DNA of 64,000 nucleotides from Schaalia sp. Marseille-Q2122. GTDB taxonomy: Bacteria > Actinomycetota > Actinomycetes > Actinomycetales > Actinomycetaceae. Positions 34,292 through 44,102 of this stretch are shown in pieces; position 1 is the first letter of the stretch; the number at the start of each line of letters is the position of its first letter. The stretch covers positions 248,001 through 312,000 of the forward strand of contig NZ_CAHJXR010000002.1 in assembly GCF_903645355.1 (NCBI RefSeq), given 5' to 3'. A program made the translations under genes and the position numbers. A model generated the notes under the pieces. That model was not told the DNA's origin. It was given only the letters and a program-made list of their open reading frames with translations, and searched no databases.

Positions 34292-35709
34292 CTCCTTCCC
34301 GTCGTCCCTCTCGCTCCTCTCAGGGGCAGTCGGCCTCTGGTCGTGGTGGCCAGCGCAGTTCCGTGAAGGGAACTTCGAAGGGCGGTGCGAAGAAGGGCGC
34401 GCGTTCGGCGCAGCGTTCCTCGCGCCCTCGTCCTCCGAAGGAAACGCTGGAACTTCTCGTGGGCGAGCCCGCTCATGGCGGTGCCTGCGTGGCTCGCGAT
34501 GATAATGGGCGTGTGGTGTTCGTTCGCCACGCTTTGCCGGGCGAAAGGGTGATTGCTCAGGTGACGGCCACCCAGAAGAGCCTGGCGTGGGCTGATGCTA
34601 TAGAGGTCCTTTCTGCCTCGGAAGATCGTGTGCCGTCGGTGTGGCCGCAGGCTGGCCACAATGGCGTGGGTGGAGGGGAGCTCGCTCATGTCGCCCCGGA
34701 GGCTCAGCGCCGGTGGAAGGCTGATGTGCTGCGCGGTCAGATTCGCCGGATTGGCGGCGAAGCTTTGGCTGATGCTGTGAGCGATATTGGTGGCGTGCGT
34801 GTGCAGGCAGCCCCGGGTGATACTGCGGCTGGTGATCCGCTGTTGCACCGTCGTTCCCGCATTGAGCTGGTGGCGAATCAGGACAGTAATGCTGGAATGC
34901 ATCGTTTCCGCGATCGGGTGGTCTTGCCGTTGAAGGATATGCCTTTGGCGGTGGAGGAGATTGTCGATGTGGGGCTTTTTGGTCCGGATTCTCCGTGGCG
35001 TCACCTGTGGTCGCCGAAGGATCGTATTCGCGTGGTGGCCAGTAACACCGGAGATAATCGCGTCCTGGTGCGCACCCCGCAGGGGCTCTTCGATGCTGAG
35101 CGTCAGATGCTTGAGGACGATACCTGCCACTGGCGTATTGAGGTCAACGAGCAGACTTTCGATTATCGAGTGCGTATGGATGGTTTCTGGCAAACCCACC
35201 GCGAGGGCGCTCAGGTACTTGCTCAGGCGGTAAGCGATGCCGCCGGGCTTTGTGGGGGAGAGAAAGTGGCCGAACTCTACTCTGGCGCAGGCCTGTTTAC
35301 ACAGGTTCTGGCATCCCAGGTGGGGGAGAAGGGCCGCGTGGTGAGCGTCGAAGGGGCCGAGGACGCGGTTGCTGATGCAACGGCAAATTGCGCAGCCTAC
35401 GGCACGGTCGACACTTTCGTTGGAGCTGTGGATGAGGGTGCGGTAACGGATCTCGTGGGTGAACTGGGTTCGGCTCCTGATGTGCTGGTATGTGATCCTC
35501 CACGCACGGGCGCTGGCCGTGAGGTGTGCGCACGTATTGCTGATTCCGAGGCTGCTCGTGTGGTGTTGGTGTCCTGCGACCCGGCTGCAGGAGCCCGTGA
35601 TCTGCGTGTACTCACGGAGTCTGGCTACGAGTTGGAGTCGCTTCGAGCCTGGGATTTGTTCCCGCATACGCACCACGTTGAGTTTGTTGCTGCGTTGAAT
35701 CGGCGTTGA
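34288..35709 (+). CDS. TrmA/RumA-type class I SAM-dependent RNA m5U methyltransferase
   Basis: 473 residues. The first 50 are a Ser/Arg/Lys-rich basic tail that may help RNA binding. A TRAM-like domain follows (LLVGEPAHGGACVARDDNG; VRHALPGERV). The C-terminal Rossmann domain has VAELYSGAGLFTQVLA for SAM binding, VLVCDPPRTGAGREV, and the catalytic-nucleophile segment VLVSCDPAAGARDL. The enzyme would methylate uridine C5 in rRNA or tRNA. No [4Fe-4S] CxxxxxCxxC cluster of the RlmD type is seen. Translation is coupled to the permease gene. Confidence 0.9.
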   Translation: MTPSRRPSRSSQGQSASGRGGQRSSVKGTSKGGAKKGARSAQRSSRPRPPKETLELLVGEPAHGGACVARDDNGRVVFVRHALPGERVIAQVTATQKSLAWADAIEVLSASEDRVPSVWPQAGHNGVGGGELAHVAPEAQRRWKADVLRGQIRRIGGEALADAVSDIGGVRVQAAPGDTAAGDPLLHRRSRIELVANQDSNAGMHRFRDRVVLPLKDMPLAVEEIVDVGLFGPDSPWRHLWSPKDRIRVVASNTGDNRVLVRTPQGLFDAERQMLEDDTCHWRIEVNEQTFDYRVRMDGFWQTHREGAQVLAQAVSDAAGLCGGEKVAELYSGAGLFTQVLASQVGEKGRVVSVEGAEDAVADATANCAAYGTVDTFVGAVDEGAVTDLVGELGSAPDVLVCDPPRTGAGREVCARIADSEAARVVLVSCDPAAGARDLRVLTESGYELESLRAWDLFPHTHHVEFVAALNRR

Positions 35710-35793
35710 GTAACAGACTCCTGCGTGCATGGGAGATCGCGCTCAGGAGAGGGTTGGCTGAGTACAACAAGTAGAAGTCGGAGATTCAACGGT

Positions 35794-36342
35794 ATGATCA
35801 TCCTGGTAGCGGGCGCATCCCACACAGGTAAGACTGCACTCTCTCAAAGACTGATGGAAAAGTATGCTTTTCCCTACCTTTCTATTGATCACCTTAAGAT
35901 GGGTCTCATACGTAGTGGCCAGACGCACTTGACCTCGATGAGTGGTGATGAGGAGCTTACGCAATACTTATGGCCGATTGTGTGTGAGATCGTCAAGACC
36001 GCAGTGGAGAACCAGCAGAACCTTATTGTGGAGGGATGTTACATTCCTTTCGACTGGTCAAAGGCATTTGAGCGCGAATACCTGGAGCACATCAGGTACG
36101 TCTGTCTGGTGATGAGTGGACGCCATGTGAGGGAGCATTTTGCTGACATCAAGGCCTATGCGCGGGTGATTGAAAACCGTGTCGATGACGCGTGGTGCAC
36201 TCTGGAGTCGGTTTTGAGGGACAACGCGCGTGTCCGTGAGTGTGCTCAGAAACATCAGGTGAACTATTGCGTGATTGATGGCGACTACGATTCGCTTTTT
36301 GATCGGGTAGAGAAGAGTTTGATGCTCCCTCCTGAACCGTGA
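35794..36342 (+). CDS. P-loop ATPase/kinase-like protein, possibly acquired
   Basis: 182 residues. Walker A is GASHTGKT (residues 7-14), followed by LSIDHLKMGLI and NLIVEGCYIPFDW, the pattern of small AAA/zeta-toxin-like kinases that phosphorylate small molecules. No toxin-antitoxin partner is adjacent. Codon use is visibly AT-richer than its neighbours (AAG/AAA, ATT and TTT are frequent, and strong GC third positions are fewer). It also lies between two conserved housekeeping genes, which suggests later insertion. The ribosome site GGAG is weak, 10 bases before ATG 35794. Function unknown. Confidence 0.75.
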   Translation: MIILVAGASHTGKTALSQRLMEKYAFPYLSIDHLKMGLIRSGQTHLTSMSGDEELTQYLWPIVCEIVKTAVENQQNLIVEGCYIPFDWSKAFEREYLEHIRYVCLVMSGRHVREHFADIKAYARVIENRVDDAWCTLESVLRDNARVRECAQKHQVNYCVIDGDYDSLFDRVEKSLMLPPEP

Positions 36343-36411
36343 TGTAGTGGTCGGTGGTGGGCAACGTAGTGGACACTTCGTGAAAGTGGTGGCGCTGACA
36401 GGGTGTCATGT

Positions 36412-36433
36412 AATATCTTGATGTCAAGATATT
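36412..36433. promoter_or_regulatory. MarR-type palindromic operator upstream of aconitase
   Basis: Perfect ten-base arms AATATCTTGA and TCAAGATATT separated by TG. It overlaps a TAATAT -10-like box (36411-36416) and lies 53 bases before acnA. An AT-rich palindrome in GC-rich DNA is a likely repressor site. In Streptomyces the MarR-family regulator TamR controls aconitase. Confidence 0.65.
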
Positions 36434-36486
36434 TTCTGGCTGCCTGTCAGAACGCAGCCGACACAGTTCATCCCTTGGAGGTTCCA

Positions 36487-39171
36487 ATGACATCCTTGAA
36501 CTCCTTTGGCGCACGGTCCACCCTCACCGTCGACGGCTCGGACTACACCGTCTACCGCCTTGACGCCCTCGAAGGGCTCACGAAACTGCCCTATTCCCTC
36601 AAGGTCCTGGCAGAGAACCTGCTGCGCACCGAGGATGGTGCCAACGTCACCGCTGACCAAATCCGCGCCCTCGCCCAGTGGGATCCCACCGCCGAGCCCG
36701 ACACCGAAATCCAATTCACCCCCGCCCGCGTGGTCATGCAGGACTTCACCGGCGTCCCCTGCATTGTTGACCTCGCCACCATGCGTGAAGCCGTGGCAGA
36801 CCTCGGTGGCGACCCCACCCGCATTAACCCCCTCGCACCCGCTGAAATGGTCATCGACCACTCCGTGCAGATCGACGTCTTTGGCCGCCCTGACGCCTTC
36901 GAACGCAATGTTGAGCGCGAATACGAGCGCAATAACGAGCGCTACCAATTCCTACGCTGGGGACAGGGAGCCTTCGAAAACTTCCGCGTCGTCCCCCCGG
37001 GCACCGGCATCGTCCACCAGGTCAATATCGAATACCTCGCCCGCACAGTCTTCACCAAGACTGAAGAGGACGGCTCCGTCACCGCCTACCCCGACACCTG
37101 CGTCGGCACCGACTCTCACACCACCATGGTCAATGGCCTGGGCGTGCTCGGCTGGGGTGTTGGGGGCATCGAGGCCGAGGCCGCCATGCTCGGCCAGCCC
37201 GTCTCCATGCTCATCCCGCCCGTTGTTGGCTTCAAACTGTCAGGCTCGATCCCCTCCGGCGCCACCGCCACCGACGTCGTCCTCACCATCACCCAGATGC
37301 TGCGTCAACACGGCGTGGTTGGCAAGTTCGTTGAGTTCTACGGCGAAGGCGTGGGCAAGGTACCCCTGGCAAACCGCGCCACCATCGGCAATATGTCGCC
37401 CGAGTTCGGCTCGACGGCCGCCATGTTCCCCATCGACGAGGTCACCCTCGACTACCTGCGCTTAACCGGCCGCTCCGAAGAATCCATCGCCCTCGTCGAG
37501 GCCTACGCCAAGGAACAGGGCCTGTGGCACGATCCCTCCCGCGAGGTCGCCTACTCTGAGTACCTCGAACTTGACCTATCCACCGTGGTCCCCTCCATTG
37601 CCGGCCCCAAGCGCCCGCAGGACCGCATCGAACTCAGCGCCGCGAAGGCCTCGTTCAACGAGGTCATCGGCACCTACGCTCCCGGCGGCCCCCGCGAGGA
37701 CGTGCCCGTCACCCTTGAAGACGGCACCGTCACCCGCCTCAACCACGGGGACGTCGCCATCGCCTCCATCACCTCCTGCACGAACACCTCTAACCCCTCG
37801 GTCATGCTCGCTGCCGGTCTACTGGCGCGCAATGCCGTCGAGCGCGGCCTGAGCGCCAAGCCCTGGGTGAAGACTTCAATGGCACCTGGCTCGAAGGTGG
37901 TCACGGACTACTACGAGAAGGCAGGGCTCTGGCCCGCTCTCGAAGCCCTGGGCTTCCACCTGGTCGGTTACGGCTGCGCTACCTGCATCGGTAACTCCGG
38001 CCCTCTGCCTGCACCCGTATCCGAGGCCGTCAACGCCAACGATCTGGCTGTTGTGTCGGTCCTTTCCGGTAACCGTAACTTCGAGGGCCGCATTAACCCC
38101 GATGTGAAGATGAACTACCTGGCATCTCCGCCTCTGGTCATCGCCTACGCCCTGGCCGGCACGATGAATTTCGATTTCGAGACTGATCCTCTTGGTCAGG
38201 ATGAGAGCGGCAACGACGTGTTCTTGCGCGACATCTGGCCCTCCGCGCAAGAGGTGCAGGCAACCATCGACTCCACCCTGGATCGCTCGATGTTCGAAAA
38301 GGACTATGACAATGTCTTCGCCGGGGATGAGCGCTGGCAGGGTCTGGACACCCCGGAAGGCGATACCTTCAGCTGGGATGAGGCGTCGACCTATGTGCGC
38401 AAGCCCCCGTACTTCGAGGGCATGACCATGACCCCCGATCCCGTGACTGACATTCATGCTGCACGTGTGCTGCTCAAGCTTGGGGACTCGGTGACCACCG
38501 ACCATATCTCTCCGGCTGGTTCCTTTAAGCCTGAAACCCCTGCGGGCTGCTACCTGTTGGATAATGGCGTGGTTCAACGCGACTTCAACTCCTATGGTTC
38601 CCGCCGCGGCAACCATGAGGTCATGATCCGCGGCACCTTCGCCAATATCCGCATTCGTAACGAGATCGTTCCCGGTGTTGAGGGTGGCTTCACCCGCGAC
38701 TTCACCCTTGAGGGTGGGCCGACCTCCACCGTGTACGATGCCGCGCAGAACTACATCGCTGCGGGCACTCCGCTGATCGTCCTTGGCGGTAAGGAGTATG
38801 GCTCGGGTTCCTCGCGTGACTGGGCAGCTAAGGGCACTTCGTTGCTGGGCGTGCGCGCCGTCATCGCCGAGAGTTTTGAGCGTATCCACCGCTCGAACCT
38901 TATCGGTATGGGCGTTCTGCCCCTGCAATTCCCAGCAGGGGAGGACCGCAATTCCCTGGGGCTGACCGGTGAAGAGGTCATCGAGATCACCGGTATTGAA
39001 GCGCTCAACGAGGGCGTGACTCCCAAGACCCTCCGCGTGGTTGCGATCGCAGAGGGCAAGGCGCCCATCGAGTTCGACGCCGTGCTTCGCATCGATACGC
39101 CCGGCGAGGCTGATTATTACCGCAATGGCGGTATCTTGCAGTACGTGCTGCGTCAGTTGGCTGCCCAATAA
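36487..39171 (+). CDS. acnA: Aconitate hydratase A
   Basis: 894 residues, AcnA/IRP1-type aconitase, interconverting citrate and isocitrate in the TCA cycle. The [4Fe-4S] ligands are visible as SCTNTSNPS (Cys near 430) and [10 protein letters not shown] (Cys near 497 and 500). Substrate-binding blocks [19 protein letters not shown] and [11 protein letters not shown] are intact. The C-terminal swivel domain follows. GGAGGT precedes ATG 36487; the frame is open further upstream through the palindrome but without a ribosome site. Codon use is strongly biased to C-ending codons in the first two thirds, suggesting high expression. A strong terminator follows, so the gene is probably monocistronic. 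Confidence 0.97.
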   Translation: MTSLNSFGARSTLTVDGSDYTVYRLDALEGLTKLPYSLKVLAENLLRTEDGANVTADQIRALAQWDPTAEPDTEIQFTPARVVMQDFTGVPCIVDLATMREAVADLGGDPTRINPLAPAEMVIDHSVQIDVFGRPDAFERNVEREYERNNERYQFLRWGQGAFENFRVVPPGTGIVHQVNIEYLARTVFTKTEEDGSVTAYPDTCVGTDSHTTMVNGLGVLGWGVGGIEAEAAMLGQPVSMLIPPVVGFKLSGSIPSGATATDVVLTITQMLRQHGVVGKFVEFYGEGVGKVPLANRATIGNMSPEFGSTAAMFPIDEVTLDYLRLTGRSEESIALVEAYAKEQGLWHDPSREVAYSEYLELDLSTVVPSIAGPKRPQDRIELSAAKASFNEVIGTYAPGGPREDVPVTLEDGTVTRLNHGDVAIASITSCTNTSNPSVMLAAGLLARNAVERGLSAKPWVKTSMAPGSKVVTDYYEKAGLWPALEALGFHLVGYGCATCIGNSGPLPAPVSEAVNANDLAVVSVLSGNRNFEGRINPDVKMNYLASPPLVIAYALAGTMNFDFETDPLGQDESGNDVFLRDIWPSAQEVQATIDSTLDRSMFEKDYDNVFAGDERWQGLDTPEGDTFSWDEASTYVRKPPYFEGMTMTPDPVTDIHAARVLLKLGDSVTTDHISPAGSFKPETPAGCYLLDNGVVQRDFNSYGSRRGNHEVMIRGTFANIRIRNEIVPGVEGGFTRDFTLEGGPTSTVYDAAQNYIAAGTPLIVLGGKEYGSGSSRDWAAKGTSLLGVRAVIAESFERIHRSNLIGMGVLPLQFPAGEDRNSLGLTGEEVIEITGIEALNEGVTPKTLRVVAIAEGKAPIEFDAVLRIDTPGEADYYRNGGILQYVLRQLAAQ

Positions 39172-39188
39172 AGGGGAGCTGTTGAGCT

Positions 39189-39233
39189 AAGGCCCCTGGA
39201 GTGCTCCGTCACCGGAAGTGCTCCAGGGGCCTT
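39189..39233 (+). terminator. Intrinsic terminator of acnA
   Basis: AAGGCCCCTGGAG (39189-39201) and CTCCAGGGGCCTT (39221-39233) are perfect 13-base complements, 17 bases after the acnA stop, followed by CTGCG rather than a T-run. Confidence 0.75.
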
Positions 39234-39397
39234 CTGCGCAGCGGAGGAGGCATCAATCCCTTCATAACGGTCGTTTTTCTTCAGCGCTAATTGAGAAATT
39301 AAACTGCGTGCCACCTGGCAAAAAAGTGAGCAGAGTCTGGACGTTTGTTCAACCCTGTGTGAGGATGCGGACGGATTTGTGACCACCGTGATGAATT

Positions 39398-39411
39398 CGT
39401 TAACGTTAACG
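39398..39411. promoter_or_regulatory. LacI-type operator before the fucosidase gene
   Basis: Perfect palindrome CGTTAACGTTAACG with a central CG, the usual form of LacI-family operators. TTGTGA (39377-39382) and TAACGT (39401-39406, 18-base spacing) could be the promoter, placing the operator on the -10 box. The spacer 39234-39397 also contains an AT-rich stretch near 39288-39301. Confidence 0.6.
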
Positions 39412-39482
39412 TGGAGCGCTCGTTGTGGAATGCTCATCCTGAAGAAAGACATACGAGGTAGTCACGAGGAAGTGAGCCCCTT

Positions 39483-42400
39483 ATGCGAATAAGAACAGCA
39501 CCTGCAGCATTTCTTGCGGCAGCGGCTCTGGTGTTGGCAGGCGCCCCCATTGCGCATGCTGACCCTGGCGCCGATGCCCAAACAGCGCAGGAACCGATCC
39601 TGTGGTACAGGCAACCAGCGTCGCAGACTCGCATGTACCATGGCGGGCACGAAGATACCGACAAGGAATGGCAGCAGACAACCTTGCCCATCGGCAATGG
39701 CGACCTCGGGGCCACCATTTACGGTGAAATCGGGCGTGAACGTCTCGTCATTAACGAGAAGACCCTCTGGACCGGTGGTCCGGGTTCCGATCCGACCTAC
39801 AGCTGGGGCAACGATGTATCCAAGGGCCGCAATGGTGAAGCCCTGCGCGATGTGCAAAGGCTCTTCGAAGAAGGAAACAATGCTGAGGCTGCTGAACTCG
39901 CTCGCCGTAGTCTCACGGGTGTGAAGCGAGGAGCCGACGGCTCTCCCACAGGAACACGTCGTGTTCAGCAAGGCGCCTACCAAGCCTGGGGTGAACTGCT
40001 CATTGATCACAAACTGGGCGCTGCTCCACAAGGAGAGAACTACCGTCGTGATCTCAATCTGCGCACCGGCATCGCATCGGTGAGTTTCCAAAACGGCGGC
40101 GCCACCTACGAACGTGAAATGTTCGTCTCTCACCCGCATAATGTCCTCGCGATGCGTATCTCCACCAACCGGGCTGAGGGCTTGGACCTGGATATCGCCT
40201 TCCCCAGCAGCGGTGACACGCGCCGGAACCGTGAAACCATCGCCTTCGCCAACAATGTGATGACCACGAAGGGCGCCCTCCACAACAACGATCTCAAGTA
40301 CAACTCGAAGGTCGCTGTTGTCGCCGACGGGTCAACCATCACCAATGATGAGGACTCCTTCCAGGTCAAGGGCGGCGCCTCGGCAGTTATCTATTTGAGC
40401 GCCGCAACCGACTTTAAGTACGAGTTCCCCGCCTACCGCACAGGCCAATCAGAAGAGGCCCTCGACGCGCAGGTCAACACCGTCTTGGCTAAGGCTGTCG
40501 CTGCTGGTTGGGACACCATTAAGTCTGAGCACGTGAACGATCACCAAGCCCTGATGGACCGTGTCCAGCTCAACCTGGGATGGGACAACGCTCGGCCAAC
40601 CGATGAGCTCCTTGAGCGTTACAAGCGTGGCCAGGCGACATCTGCTGAAGAACGCACCCTGGAAACACTGCTGTACCAGTACGGACGGTATATGACTGTC
40701 GGATCTTCTCGTGAAGATTCACAGCTTCCCGCGAACCTTCAGGGCGTGTGGCAACGTCGAAATAGCGACACCGGACCGGAAGCGGACTGGAAGTCCGACT
40801 ACCACCTCAACGTGAATCTGCAGATGAACTACTGGCCGACCTACGCGGCCAACCTGTACGAGTCAGCAGACCCGATGATTCGCTACATCGAAGGCCTGGT
40901 CAAGCCCGGCCGCGAGACAGCAAAGGTCTACTTTGGTACTGACGGATCAGAGGGTTCAGGCTTCTCCGCACACACTGAAACCACCCCCTACGGTTGGACC
41001 GCACCTGGCTATAACTTCAAATGGGGATGGTCCCCGGCAGGTGTTCCGTGGATGTTGCAAAACGTTTATGACGCCTACGAGTACTCCTTGGATACCGAGC
41101 TCTTGGGTTCCCGCATCTACCCCTTGATGAAGGAACAATCTGACTTCTACATCTCCAAGATCTTGATGCCGACCCGTGACGCATACGGCGTGGAACGCTT
41201 GGCCTCCGCCCCTGCCTACTCGCCAGAACATGGTCCCGTGACCGCAGGCAACACCTATGAACAAATGCTTATTTGGCAGCTGTTCAACGACACGATCCAT
41301 TCAGCGAAGGTTCTTGATCGTGACGGCGACAAGGTGGGTAACCTCGAGGGTTGCGCGACGGCGAACTGGAACCGAGATTGGGCCCGTGCGGGCGCCTTCG
41401 TTAACGCCGACGCTAACCGCTCGTGGAGCTGCGCGCTGTCCTTGCTCAAGCCAGTCGTTGTCGGCACTGATAACCAGATCAAGGAATGGTACGACGAGGG
41501 AGCACTGGGCAAGTGGAAGGACGGGCGCCGAGTCGACAGTTTCCAAAGCCCACACCGCCACATGTCGCACCTGCTGGGTCTCTTCCCCGGTGACTTGATC
41601 ACGGTTGACGATCCCACCTTCATGGATGCTGCGAAGGTCTCGCTCAACGAGCGTACCGACTCTGCCACCGGCTGGGGTATCGCACAGCGTTTGAACGCCT
41701 GGGCTCGAACGGGCGATGGAAACCGCGTCCACCGCATTATCCGTAGTCTCTTCGCCAGCTCGATCTACGCGAATCTCTTTGACACGCACCCACCGTTCCA
41801 GATTGACGGTAACTTCGGCTACAGCTCCGCAGTCAATGAGATGCTCATGCAGTCCAACTCCACCTTCGTGGATTCGGAGCAGAAGGCACATGTGAACTAC
41901 ATCAATGTCCTTCCCGCACTGCCTGATGTGTGGGCGAGCGGCAGCGTGAAGGGACTGCGTGCGCGCGGTAACTTCGGCATCGATATTGACTGGGCGGATC
42001 ATTCCGTGACCGAGGTCCGTCTGACCTCCGGCTCGGGCATTCCAGCAACGCTCGCCATTGCTGGTGCTCGTGGCGCCATTGTCCACGATGCTGAGGGGAC
42101 AGAGGTGCCCATCACCGTCCTTGACGACAGCCACATCACCTTCCCCACTGAAACTGGAAAGACCTACACCATTTCTGGCATTCGGAGCGTGAGTGTCGAG
42201 TCTGTCACCGGCGCACACGTCATTGGTGGCAAGGATAAGACCCTGACCCTGCGTGCGAAGGTCCGTGATGGTCGCCTGACCGACGGAAGTGTCCCAGCTT
42301 TGACCTGGCAGTCAAGCAATCCGGAGATTGCCACCGTTAACAATGGTGTGGTGACCTCTGTGGTCGATGAGGGCACGGTCAGGATCGACGTTGCCCTCGC

Positions 42401-43934
42401 CGATGATCCAACGGTGAAGGCAAGTTTCGATGTCACGATCATCTCCGGCCGGACCGCTACACGTCAGATTGACGACGCGGATCCTTCCGTGAAGTACTCC
42501 GGTAGGTGGGGTACCTACAACACCGATAGCCGTAACCATAAGACCACCCTGCATTTCTCTCAGGGTCCCAGGGCCACAGCAACTCTGACCTTCACTGGCT
42601 CCAGCGTGGCTGTTTACGGCAATATCAATAACCACCCGAGCAATACGCTGGCTGATATCAAGGCCTGCGTGGGTGAAGAGAATTGCAAGACCGCTCAGAC
42701 TAGTACTGCCTCCGATCTGCACCAGCAAAAGCTCGTTGAGTTCACCGAGCTGGAGTACGGCGAGCACACGATCACCGTGTCTCCAACGAATGGTGGTCGA
42801 AAGATCGAGCTCGATTTCTTCGAGATCGTTGTTCCCGGTGTGGATCGCACTCCTTTGCAGGATCAGCTCCAGCGCCTGGCAGGAATGGATCTGGATCCGA
42901 AGATCTACACGCCTGAGACCTTGGCCGCTGTTGAAGAGGCACGTGCCATGGCTGTGCTCGTGATGAATGCTGAGCAAGTTACTGCTGACGAAGTGGCGCT
43001 CACCACTGACGGCCTCAAGGATGCCCTTGACGCTTTGGCGCGCGACAGTGTGGCGCCGTCAACGGTGGCGAACCTTGTTGCTGACCCTGCTACCTCTAGC
43101 GTCGTCCTCACCTGGAATGCCGCTGAGGATGCTTTGGGTGTGAAGCACTACGAGGTGACCGGTGCGGACAAGACGCTGACGACCACTGAGTTGACCGCAA
43201 CCTTCGAAGAACTCGCCGCTGATACTGCCTACACCTTCAGTGTTGTGGCCGTTGACTTCGCGGGTAATCGTTCGGAAGCCGCGAGCGTGGAGACGCGCAC
43301 CAAGGTGGACACGCCGATCCTGCCGCAACCGAGCGATCCCGAACCGGAGACTCCGGCTCTTGAGGTCGATGAGGAAGCTCCCTTCGTTGCGGGGAACACG
43401 GTGCGTTTCACAGTGACTGGTCTGCAGCCGTTGACCCTGTACAAGGTTCAGTTGCACTCCGATCCGATTGATCTGGGTGAAGCGCTCTCGGATGCTGGCG
43501 GCACTTTGAATGTCGAGGCCGTTCTCCCTGCGACAGTGAGCGCTGGGGATCACCATATCGTCGTCCTGTCCGGCGAGGGCGTTGCCGCTCGCCTTCCCGT
43601 GAAGGTTGCCGCTCAGCCGGGTGACAATGGCGGCACTACTCCTGGCGGAAGTGACCAGGGTGGGAACAAGCCCGGTGGCGACGACCAGGGCGGGAAGAAG
43701 CCCGGTGGCGACGACCAGGGCGGGAAGAAGCCCGGTGCGGACCAAGGCGGCAAGCCCAATGGCGGTGACAACGCCAAGGACAAGGGCTCCGCGAAGAAGG
43801 ATGGTTCCAAGTCCGGAGCTTCGTCGAAGCTGGCCTTGACCGGCTGGGCTAGTGGAGTGCTTCTCCTTGCCCTTGGCTTTGGTGGCGCAGGTGTCTTCTT
43901 CCTCCGTCGTAGCCGTGTTGAAGAGACCGCATAG
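39483..43934 (+). CDS. Cell-wall-anchored GH95 alpha-L-fucosidase, multidomain
   Basis: 1483 residues. A signal peptide is likely cleaved after AHA (residues 23-25). The GH95 domain spans about 36-900, with the conserved catalytic residues visible: NVNLQMNYWP (paired Asn, about 443-450), SPEHGP (general-acid Glu near 583) and PPFQIDGNFGY (Asp near 775). It would release alpha-1,2-linked L-fucose from host mucin or milk-type glycans. Then come a bacterial Ig-like domain (about 910-985), a jelly-roll/CBM-like domain (about 990-1120), a FIVAR-like helical repeat (about 1120-1185), a fibronectin type III domain (about 1190-1280), another beta domain, and a Gly/Lys/Asp-rich repeat linker. The C-terminus is a sorting signal: LALTG, a hydrophobic helix and RRSR. 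LAxTG suggests a class E sortase. Confidence 0.92.
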   Translation: MRIRTAPAAFLAAAALVLAGAPIAHADPGADAQTAQEPILWYRQPASQTRMYHGGHEDTDKEWQQTTLPIGNGDLGATIYGEIGRERLVINEKTLWTGGPGSDPTYSWGNDVSKGRNGEALRDVQRLFEEGNNAEAAELARRSLTGVKRGADGSPTGTRRVQQGAYQAWGELLIDHKLGAAPQGENYRRDLNLRTGIASVSFQNGGATYEREMFVSHPHNVLAMRISTNRAEGLDLDIAFPSSGDTRRNRETIAFANNVMTTKGALHNNDLKYNSKVAVVADGSTITNDEDSFQVKGGASAVIYLSAATDFKYEFPAYRTGQSEEALDAQVNTVLAKAVAAGWDTIKSEHVNDHQALMDRVQLNLGWDNARPTDELLERYKRGQATSAEERTLETLLYQYGRYMTVGSSREDSQLPANLQGVWQRRNSDTGPEADWKSDYHLNVNLQMNYWPTYAANLYESADPMIRYIEGLVKPGRETAKVYFGTDGSEGSGFSAHTETTPYGWTAPGYNFKWGWSPAGVPWMLQNVYDAYEYSLDTELLGSRIYPLMKEQSDFYISKILMPTRDAYGVERLASAPAYSPEHGPVTAGNTYEQMLIWQLFNDTIHSAKVLDRDGDKVGNLEGCATANWNRDWARAGAFVNADANRSWSCALSLLKPVVVGTDNQIKEWYDEGALGKWKDGRRVDSFQSPHRHMSHLLGLFPGDLITVDDPTFMDAAKVSLNERTDSATGWGIAQRLNAWARTGDGNRVHRIIRSLFASSIYANLFDTHPPFQIDGNFGYSSAVNEMLMQSNSTFVDSEQKAHVNYINVLPALPDVWASGSVKGLRARGNFGIDIDWADHSVTEVRLTSGSGIPATLAIAGARGAIVHDAEGTEVPITVLDDSHITFPTETGKTYTISGIRSVSVESVTGAHVIGGKDKTLTLRAKVRDGRLTDGSVPALTWQSSNPEIATVNNGVVTSVVDEGTVRIDVALADDPTVKASFDVTIISGRTATRQIDDADPSVKYSGRWGTYNTDSRNHKTTLHFSQGPRATATLTFTGSSVAVYGNINNHPSNTLADIKACVGEENCKTAQTSTASDLHQQKLVEFTELEYGEHTITVSPTNGGRKIELDFFEIVVPGVDRTPLQDQLQRLAGMDLDPKIYTPETLAAVEEARAMAVLVMNAEQVTADEVALTTDGLKDALDALARDSVAPSTVANLVADPATSSVVLTWNAAEDALGVKHYEVTGADKTLTTTELTATFEELAADTAYTFSVVAVDFAGNRSEAASVETRTKVDTPILPQPSDPEPETPALEVDEEAPFVAGNTVRFTVTGLQPLTLYKVQLHSDPIDLGEALSDAGGTLNVEAVLPATVSAGDHHIVVLSGEGVAARLPVKVAAQPGDNGGTTPGGSDQGGNKPGGDDQGGKKPGGDDQGGKKPGADQGGKPNGGDNAKDKGSAKKDGSKSGASSKLALTGWASGVLLLALGFGGAGVFFLRRSRVEETA
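43671..43730 (+). repeat. Tandem 30-base repeat encoding the wall-spanning linker
   Basis: Two exact 30-base copies (43671-43700 and 43701-43730), flanked by degenerate ones, encode PGGDDQGGKK units. Copy number is likely to vary between strains. Confidence 0.85.
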
Positions 43935-43983
43935 ATTCAGGTGAGGATCTCTTCTCTCTTTGAAGAGAATTCATTCTGATCCA

Positions 43984-44019
43984 CTTCAGGGCCGTTCCCA
44001 GCAGGGAACGGCCCTGAAG
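43984..44019 (+). terminator. Intrinsic terminator of the fucosidase gene
   Basis: Perfect 16-base stem CTTCAGGGCCGTTCCC with loop AGCA, followed by CTATTTCG. Confidence 0.85.
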
Positions 44020-44036
44020 CTATTTCGCACAGAGAA

Positions 44037-44069
44037 CTGGGGGTCATGCTTATGAGCAATGACCCCCAG
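44037..44069 (-). terminator. Terminator of the S9 peptidase gene
   Basis: CTGGGGGTCAT and ATGACCCCCAG form a perfect 11-base stem. On the minus strand it follows the peptidase stop by 33 bases and precedes TTCTCTG. Confidence 0.75.
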
Positions 44070-44102
44070 GAGATCGCCGATCATCGCGGCAGAGAGTATG
44101 GC

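Noticed and set aside
37876-39168. Minus-strand open frame opposite acnA (430 codons)
   Set aside because: Shadow of a highly biased aconitase gene; no domain or start signal.
43620-43800. CRISPR-like or microsatellite array
   Set aside because: The tandem repeat is in frame inside the fucosidase linker, has no spacers and encodes Gly/Lys/Asp units.
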